19,072 nucleotides of DNA from Methanocorpusculum sp. (GTDB lineage Archaea > Halobacteriota > Methanomicrobia > Methanomicrobiales > Methanocorpusculaceae), in contig DALTWQ010000018.1 of the NCBI GenBank assembly GCA_029987025.1, positions 1-19,072 of the forward strand. Direction: 5' to 3'. Under the pieces are notes generated by a model. It saw only the letters and a program-made list of their open reading frames with translations, was not told where the DNA came from and made no database searches. The stretch's first letter is position 1. Each line of letters opens with the position of its first letter. The position numbers and the translations under genes were made by a program. This document shows positions 14,241 to 19,072 of this stretch, piece by piece.

Positions 14241-17200
14241 TTGCATATAGTTCAGGTAGAAATCGATAATTTCAAATCTTTTTCAAGAAAGACCCGTATC
14301 CCTTTTTTTGAAGGGTACACTGTTGTATCCGGTCCGAACGGTTCCGGAAAAAGTAATATCATTGATGCTGTTTTATTTGTTCTTTCCTTATCATCCTCGC
14401 GAAACCTTCGCGCGGAATCGATGACTGATTTCATCAACACCACTTCGGGAAAGAATACTGCCGAAGTTACCCTTGAGTTCTCTGACGGAACACGCATCAA
14501 AAGAAGGATTAAACAGACTCCTTCATCAGTTTATTCCTACTACTATCTCAACGACAAAACAAGTTCCCAGGCAGAAGTCTTAGACTATCTTGCCAAAAAC
14601 GGCATCAAGCCGCACGGGTATAATGTTGTTATGCAGGGCGATGTAGGCCGCATCATGAACATGAGCGACTTCGAACGCCGCGGTATCATTGACAGCATTG
14701 CAGGTGTGGCCGAGTTTGATGAGAAAAAAGACCGTGCTTTAGAAGAACTTGATCAGGTCCGCGCAAAAATCGAGCGGGAGGAACTGCTTCTGGCAGAATA
14801 CACACGTCAGCTCGAAGACCTTGCAGGTGCGCGTGAGGATGCAGTAAAGTATGTTAAGCTCACCAAGGAACTTGATTATCTGCAGGCCGCCCGGAAATCT
14901 GCGGACATCAAAAAACTGGAAAGTGAACTTACTGTTATTGCTTCATCCCGTCAGGACCAGGAGGCGCTGCGTGCACAGCATGAAGAAAGCATCCGTATGG
15001 AAGAAAACGAGCGCGATGCACGCCGCGAGGAAGTTGCCGACCTCGATAAGAAAATTGCTGACAAGCAGGGCCCTGGATATCTGGAGATTCTATCCGGTCA
15101 GGAAGAGCAGAAAGCAAACATCCGTGTTGCAGAAGATACCATTTCCCGCAGAAAGAAGGATAAGGAAACTGTTCTTGCGAAGATGAATCTGCTCTACAAT
15201 GAGATTCACAAATATCAGAACTCTTTCAACGACAAAAACAAAGAAGCGCAGGTACTGCAGATTGACCGTGCAAATCTTGCAATGGAACTTGACAGTCAGA
15301 AAAAAGTTCTGGCAAAAGCCGAAGAGCTGGTTGCCAAACGCAGCAAAGACAGTCAGGGTGCACAGGCCGAACTTGTTGATCTGATGCGGCAGCTTGATTC
15401 CAAAAAGGAAGAGCGCAGCGGTATTGTTGTTCAGCGCGATGGTATTATCGAGGCAAGCCGTGTGCGCTTAAGCGAGATGGATAAATACAACCGTGAGCAG
15501 GAATCTTTGAAAGAAGAACGTGTTTCAATCAAAGAGGAACTTGCCGGCATTAATAAGCAGATTGATGATGCCAAAGCCGAGCGCCAGATAATTGTTAAGC
15601 AGATTGCCGAATCAGAGCGGCAGATGATGCTTGTCAAGAAAAATCTTGACGGTGTTAGAAGTGAGATATCCCGTTTAACACAGCGTCAGATGCGGCTTGA
15701 AGCAGAACAGAAAGCGTCCGGTGCGTCCGACCGTGCACTTGATGCGGTGTCCGGATTTGACGGCGTATTCGGTACCATTTCAAAACTGGGAAAGGTGCTG
15801 AATGCAGAACACACTGTTGCATTAAATATTGCAGCAGGCGGCAGACTCAACAATGTCATAACCACTGACGACCAGGTTGCAGCAGACTGTATCAGCTACT
15901 TAAAAGAAGAACGGCTTGGAAGACTTACCTTCCTGCCGCTCAACAAACTCAAAGAATCCCAGCCGCTTCCGCCCGTTGCCGGAAACGGTGTTATTGATTA
16001 TGCAATCAATCTGCTTGATTTCAATTCCGAGTATCGCGATGCATTCAGTCTTGTGTTCGGACAGACCGTTGTAGTAACAAATCTTGATGCCGCACGCCGT
16101 CTTATGGGCAGATTCCGTATGGTAACACTTGACGGGGAATTGCTTGAAAAAGCCGGAAGTATGACCGGAGGTTCGATTAACAAGAACATCAGAGGCTTCG
16201 GTGTTGCCGCAGGACGTGAATCGGTTGAACTTGCCGCAAAGATAGATGAACTGCATGTTCAGGAGTCTGAACTTGTTTCTGCAGACAAGCGCAATGAAGC
16301 GGTCTGTTCCGGTCTGCGTGAAGAAAAGAGTGCCAAAGATTCTGCAATTACTTCTTTAGAACTGCATGCAGCAAACTGCGACCGTACGCTTAAGAAGATT
16401 GATGAAGATGAAGCTGAGTCGGTGCGTCTTCGTGAAGAGATTGAACGTGATTCCAAAGAACGTGCTGATGAGATTGCATCTCTTGAGCAGAACATCGGAA
16501 CACTTACGGATGCGATTGACTCTATCAATAAAAAGATTGAAAATCTCCGTTCCATCTTAAACGAGGAGGAGTTCAATCTCTTAACAGAGCAGCTGCGCAA
16601 AGCCCAGTCTTCGGTAAATGATGCACAGCGCCGTCTTGAAACAAAAACAAATGAGCTTAATGCCGTTCTTCTTGAGCGCAAACATTTCAAACAGGAACTT
16701 GACGGAAAGACGGATGAACGTGCTGCATCTGAAGAGCAGTTGAAGGAATACGATGCAGATATTGCCCGTGCGAATGAGGATATTTCTCGTGCGCGTGATG
16801 CTATCAAATCGTTTGAGGCGCAGATTAAAGCTTACTCCGGCGAGATTGAGGTTCTTTCAAATGAGCGTACGCGTGTGCAGAATGCTGCAGATGAAGCCCA
16901 GCTGAAAATCGGAAAGCTGAACGGCGAAATCGAGCGGTGTAATGTGCAGATCGCTGCGTTTGATGAAAAGTCTGCCTCCTTGTCTGCAAGTATTGCAGAG
17001 ATGAAAGGTTCTATTACCGATGCCGTTGAGTGTGAGTTGTCTCTTGAGGAGATTCAGGATAAGATTATCACAACAGAACGTGCAATCAAGCGGCTTGGAA
17101 ATGTGAATCAGCAGGCTATTGAGCAGTATGATGAGTTAGAGAAAAAGACTGCTGAAAAAACGGAAAAGAAGGAGACGCTTTCCCGCGAGCGCGAAGCAAT

Positions 17201-17690
17201 CCTTGCAAAGATTGAGGGCTTTAAGCAGATGAAGCATGATGCGTTTATGGGCTCATATAATGCAATCAATGCCAACTTCCAGCGGATTTACCGGATGTTA
17301 AACGACGGTTCAGGTCAGCTTGTCTTAGATGATTATGATGATCCGTTTACCGGCGGTATGACATTCGAGGTGTCTCCGAAAGGAAAGGAAGTTCACCGTT
17401 TAAAGATGATGTCCGGCGGAGAAAAATCGCTTACGACCCTGTCATTCATCTTTGCAATCCAGCAGTACATGCCGGCACCGTTCTATGCGCTTGACGAAGT
17501 TGACTCCAACCTTGACGGATTAAATGTCGAGCGGCTTTCCCAGATGGTTCGTGAAATTTGTGAGAGTTCACAGTTCGTTATTGTGTCTCACAGAAAACCT
17601 ATGATTGAAGCAGCAGACAGAATGATGGGTGTAACGGTGCGGCCGGGAGATAAGAGTACGTTAGTTACCGGCGTGAAAATGGTGGAGTAA
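14241..17690 (+). CDS. smc: Chromosome segregation protein SMC
   Basis: A full-length 1149-residue SMC ATPase that folds and segregates the chromosome as a dimer with a kleisin. The N-terminal head has the IDNFKSF opening and Walker A GPNGSGKS (31-38), with a Q-loop region at VVMQGDVGRIM. Coiled coil 1 runs to about 500. The hinge is about 505-655 (FDGVFGTISKL, GGRLNNVITTDD, GSMTGGS). Coiled coil 2 returns to the C-terminal head, which has the signature MMSGGEKSL (1056-1064), Walker B FYALDEVDSNLDG (1081-1093; Asp1085 and catalytic Glu1086) and VIVSHR. All catalytic residues are present. The start is TTG. scpA follows after three bases. Confidence 0.97.
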   Translation: MHIVQVEIDNFKSFSRKTRIPFFEGYTVVSGPNGSGKSNIIDAVLFVLSLSSSRNLRAESMTDFINTTSGKNTAEVTLEFSDGTRIKRRIKQTPSSVYSYYYLNDKTSSQAEVLDYLAKNGIKPHGYNVVMQGDVGRIMNMSDFERRGIIDSIAGVAEFDEKKDRALEELDQVRAKIEREELLLAEYTRQLEDLAGAREDAVKYVKLTKELDYLQAARKSADIKKLESELTVIASSRQDQEALRAQHEESIRMEENERDARREEVADLDKKIADKQGPGYLEILSGQEEQKANIRVAEDTISRRKKDKETVLAKMNLLYNEIHKYQNSFNDKNKEAQVLQIDRANLAMELDSQKKVLAKAEELVAKRSKDSQGAQAELVDLMRQLDSKKEERSGIVVQRDGIIEASRVRLSEMDKYNREQESLKEERVSIKEELAGINKQIDDAKAERQIIVKQIAESERQMMLVKKNLDGVRSEISRLTQRQMRLEAEQKASGASDRALDAVSGFDGVFGTISKLGKVLNAEHTVALNIAAGGRLNNVITTDDQVAADCISYLKEERLGRLTFLPLNKLKESQPLPPVAGNGVIDYAINLLDFNSEYRDAFSLVFGQTVVVTNLDAARRLMGRFRMVTLDGELLEKAGSMTGGSINKNIRGFGVAAGRESVELAAKIDELHVQESELVSADKRNEAVCSGLREEKSAKDSAITSLELHAANCDRTLKKIDEDEAESVRLREEIERDSKERADEIASLEQNIGTLTDAIDSINKKIENLRSILNEEEFNLLTEQLRKAQSSVNDAQRRLETKTNELNAVLLERKHFKQELDGKTDERAASEEQLKEYDADIARANEDISRARDAIKSFEAQIKAYSGEIEVLSNERTRVQNAADEAQLKIGKLNGEIERCNVQIAAFDEKSASLSASIAEMKGSITDAVECELSLEEIQDKIITTERAIKRLGNVNQQAIEQYDELEKKTAEKTEKKETLSREREAILAKIEGFKQMKHDAFMGSYNAINANFQRIYRMLNDGSGQLVLDDYDDPFTGGMTFEVSPKGKEVHRLKMMSGGEKSLTTLSFIFAIQQYMPAPFYALDEVDSNLDGLNVERLSQMVREICESSQFVIVSHRKPMIEAADRMMGVTVRPGDKSTLVTGVKMVE

Positions 17691-17693
17691 GGG

Positions 17694-18449
17694 ATGCCCG
17701 AGTTTGTTCTGCCGGAAGGAGAAAATGAAGAGCCGATTTCCATTCTGGTAAAGATGGTAAAAGATGGTCTTGTCGACCCGTGGAACATTGATATTGCTGA
17801 TCTTACTGATAAGTTTCTTACCGAACTTGAAGCGCGCCGTGAGATGAATCTGCGTGTTTCCGGCCTTACAATTTTTTATCTCTCGGTTCTTCTGCGTCTG
17901 AAGGCTGAAGTTCTTGATGAGCCTGTGCCGGAGGAAGAGGAGGAACTGCCGTATGAAGAATATGAAGATGATGAGGACGGCGGCCGTGCGTTTGGTCAGA
18001 TTGAGATGCTTGACCGCGAGATTGACCGCCGCATCAAGAGAAAGGATGTCAGAAAGCGTCATACCAATCTCTATGAATTAATCAAGCAGCTTCGTCTGGC
18101 AGAAAAATCCGAGAGAAGACGTCAGCGCCGGCAGAAACTGATTGATTCCGAGGATGAACTCTTTGCTCCGGATACGGAAGAGGTTGTAGGTATTGCGCAT
18201 GATGAAAATTATGAGGAACTTGCCGAGCAGATTTATGAGTTTGTTGCGCGCAATCCTGAAGCTCACGATACCGGCGTAAGTCTTCTTGAAATCTGCGCGG
18301 CGTTCCACTGGCCGATTTATTTGGTGTATCTTCCGTGTCTATTCCTGGTGCAGAGCGGGCGCGTTGATATGGAACAGGAGGAACTGTTCGGTGATTTATG
18401 GGTCGTATTGAACAGTGCACCTGTTGCGGGTGCCGCTGATGCGCAGTAA
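17694..18449 (+). CDS. scpA: Segregation and condensation protein A (kleisin)
   Basis: A 251-residue ScpA/kleisin that bridges the SMC heads to close the ring. The N-terminal domain (about 10-72, with ISILVKMVKDGLVDPWNIDIADLTDKFL) binds the SMC neck. It is followed by a very acidic linker (77-96), a basic helical region (104-150), and a C-terminal winged-helix part (about 172-240, ending LFGDLWVVL) that binds the SMC cap. ATG lies three bases after the smc stop, with GGAG at the smc end as ribosome binding site. No ScpB gene is adjacent in this window. Confidence 0.93.
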   Translation: MPEFVLPEGENEEPISILVKMVKDGLVDPWNIDIADLTDKFLTELEARREMNLRVSGLTIFYLSVLLRLKAEVLDEPVPEEEEELPYEEYEDDEDGGRAFGQIEMLDREIDRRIKRKDVRKRHTNLYELIKQLRLAEKSERRRQRRQKLIDSEDELFAPDTEEVVGIAHDENYEELAEQIYEFVARNPEAHDTGVSLLEICAAFHWPIYLVYLPCLFLVQSGRVDMEQEELFGDLWVVLNSAPVAGAADAQ

Positions 18450-18540
18450 GATTGAGGCTGCCGGAATCATTCTTCTTCTGCTTGTTTTAACTGGTTTTAT
18501 CTGTATGTTTATGGTCACTTTCACGGATTTGTTTCTGTAA
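18439..18540 (+). CDS. Possible 33-residue membrane microprotein overlapping the scpA end
   Basis: The frame starts at ATG 18439, overlaps the last 11 bases of scpA and ends at TAA 18540. The product is MRSKIEAAG followed by a long hydrophobic stretch (ILLLLVLTGFICMFMVTF) and a short TDLFL tail: one membrane helix with a basic N-terminus. The stop-overlap arrangement resembles the coupling seen elsewhere in this window. The ribosome binding site is weak (GCGGGTG). A conserved homologue after scpA in relatives would settle whether it is real. Confidence 0.4.
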   Translation: MRSKIEAAGIILLLLVLTGFICMFMVTFTDLFL

Positions 18541-18566
18541 TGCTGCTGTGTTAATTTCCTCTGTCA

Positions 18567-18603
18567 ATTAGCAGATTATAAATACTCATATAGCTAATAT
18601 GAT
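18567..18603 (+). promoter_or_regulatory. rRNA promoter P1
   Basis: ATTAGCAG is followed by the TATA box ATTATAAATAC (18575-18585), predicting a start near 18605, just after GCTAATATGAT (18593-18603). The whole module is repeated 90 bases downstream. The bases between 18541 and 18566 hold no gene and no clear terminator. Confidence 0.6.
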
Positions 18604-18610
18604 AGAGCAC

Positions 18611-18642
18611 CTTTCTTAGGCGGTTTCGTTCGTCTAAGAAAG
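18611..18642 (+). other. 12-bp hairpin between the two rRNA promoters
   Basis: CTTTCTTAGGCG (18611-18622) and CGTCTAAGAAAG (18631-18642) pair along 12 positions, with one G-U pair if transcribed, around the loop GTTTCGTT. It begins just after the predicted start of P1, so only P1 transcripts would carry it. No T-run follows. Confidence 0.55.
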
Positions 18643-18656
18643 CCATACAGCCATCG

Positions 18657-18693
18657 ATTAGCAGGATATATATACCTTGAGTGCTAATATGAT
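18657..18693 (+). promoter_or_regulatory. rRNA promoter P2
   Basis: ATTAGCAG and the TATA box GATATATATAC (18665-18675) predict a start near 18695, after GCTAATATGAT (18683-18693). The two flanking motifs are identical to those of P1 and spaced exactly 90 bases from them. Confidence 0.65.
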
Positions 18694-18949
18694 AAAGCTG
18701 TTTAAGTGGAGAACATGACGCGAATCAGCGGGGTTGGATACCTGTGTGATTGTCTGTTCTGACGTTGGTATTGTGGCGATGCGGACATTCATTGAAATGA
18801 CCGCTGATTCCAAAAAGTACAAAGCCATTCACGGTTATGTGAACGTTAATTGATTTTAGAGAAAATCGTTAATTGAACATAATTTGTGTGCGTAGACAAA
18901 ATCATCAAGTTTGTCGCTTACTTGTTCGAGTAAGTTATAAAAAATAGTA
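18694..18949 (+). other. Pre-16S rRNA leader with several stems
   Basis: This leader has no credible gene. GAATCAGCGG (18722-18731) pairs perfectly with CCGCTGATTC (18801-18810) across a 69-base loop. A 6-bp hairpin GATTTT-AGAG-AAAATC (18852-18867) lies between two direct copies of CGTTAATTGA. Further small stems are GACAAA/TTTGTC (about 18895-18915) and CTTACT/AGTAAG (about 18917-18934). The 5' strand of the 16S processing stem is expected here, but its partner lies beyond the window, so the bulge-helix-bulge cannot be identified. Confidence 0.5.
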
Positions 18950-19072
18950 ATTCTGGTTGATCCTGCCAGAGGCCATTGCTATCAGGGTTTGACTAAGCCA
19001 TGCGAGTCGAGAGGTGTAAGACCTCGGCATACTGCTCAGTAACACGTGGTTAATCTGCCCTAAGGTGGAGGA
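18950..19072 (+). rRNA. 16S ribosomal RNA, 5' end, cut by window edge
   Basis: The gene begins with ATTCTGGTTGATCCTGCC, the archaeal small-subunit rRNA 5' end, followed by AGAGGCCATTGCTATCAGGG, GACTAAGCCATGCGAGTCGA, and CTGCTCAGTAACACGTGG, the conserved helices of its first domain. Only 123 bases are in the window. The sequence is euryarchaeal in character. Confidence 0.97.

Noticed and set aside
16259..16807. Long antisense frame within smc (182 codons, Ser/Arg-rich)
   Set aside because: It is a shadow of the coiled-coil coding sequence, with low-complexity Ser/Arg composition and no ribosome binding site.
1..19072. CRISPR array, transposase, integrase or phage genes
   Set aside because: No regularly spaced direct repeats of CRISPR type and no recombinase-like protein were found in any frame.

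Overview
The window is a stretch of archaeal chromosome, most likely from a methanogen of the order Methanomicrobiales (Methanocorpusculum-like; the genus is a guess from general appearance, not from a search). The support is an archaeal 16S rRNA 5' end at the right edge, an archaeal-type glutamyl-tRNA synthetase, an intron-containing tRNA-Trp at the left edge, an smc-scpA pair of euryarchaeal type, and TATA-box promoters with short or no leaders in front of most transcription units.

Layout. (1) 1-398: 5' exon of tRNA-Trp on the minus strand, then about 350 bases without a gene that hold a short inverted repeat and a MITE-like 162-bp element with 15-bp perfect terminal inverted repeats and flanking TAAAAAAA direct repeats. 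(2) 399-674: small single-pass membrane protein on the minus strand. (3) 797-3083: ABC-2 type transporter, ATPase plus a permease that starts at GTG inside the ATPase end. (4) 3145-6070 (minus): three translationally coupled genes, two tandem paralogues of the lysylphosphatidylglycerol synthase TM / flippase-like (UPF0104, AglD-like) family and an FkbM-type methyltransferase, probably an envelope lipid or glycoconjugate unit. (5) 6141-6617 (minus): Hsp20 with a perfect 19-bp palindrome over its predicted transcription start. (6) 6796-8334: a 512-residue protein made of two tandem copies of a CBS-CBS-ParB/sulfiredoxin-like module. (7) 8365-11689 (minus): gltX, an abutting gene with a possible PD-(D/E)XK core, and a Fic enzyme with an N-terminal excisionase-like HTH, preceded by an inverted repeat. 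(8) 11770-12615 (minus): small multidrug export family membrane protein, divergent from a TIM-barrel sugar isomerase/AP endonuclease-like protein (12719-13450). (9) 13529-18540: chromosome organisation operon comprising a coiled-coil, proline-rich protein of unknown function, smc (TTG start), scpA and a possible 33-codon membrane microprotein. (10) 18541-19072: two tandem, sequence-related rRNA promoters exactly 90 bp apart, a structured leader, and the first 123 bases of 16S rRNA.

Most genes are ordinary housekeeping or envelope genes. The parts that deserve a second look are the duplicated CBS/ParB-like protein, the unknown partner gene in the smc operon, the palindromic operator of hsp20, the duplicated rRNA promoter, the HTH-Fic gene with its inverted repeat, and the MITE-like element. 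No CRISPR array, transposase, integrase or phage gene was seen. I do not see a clear new multi-gene system; the strongest candidates are single genes in informative contexts.
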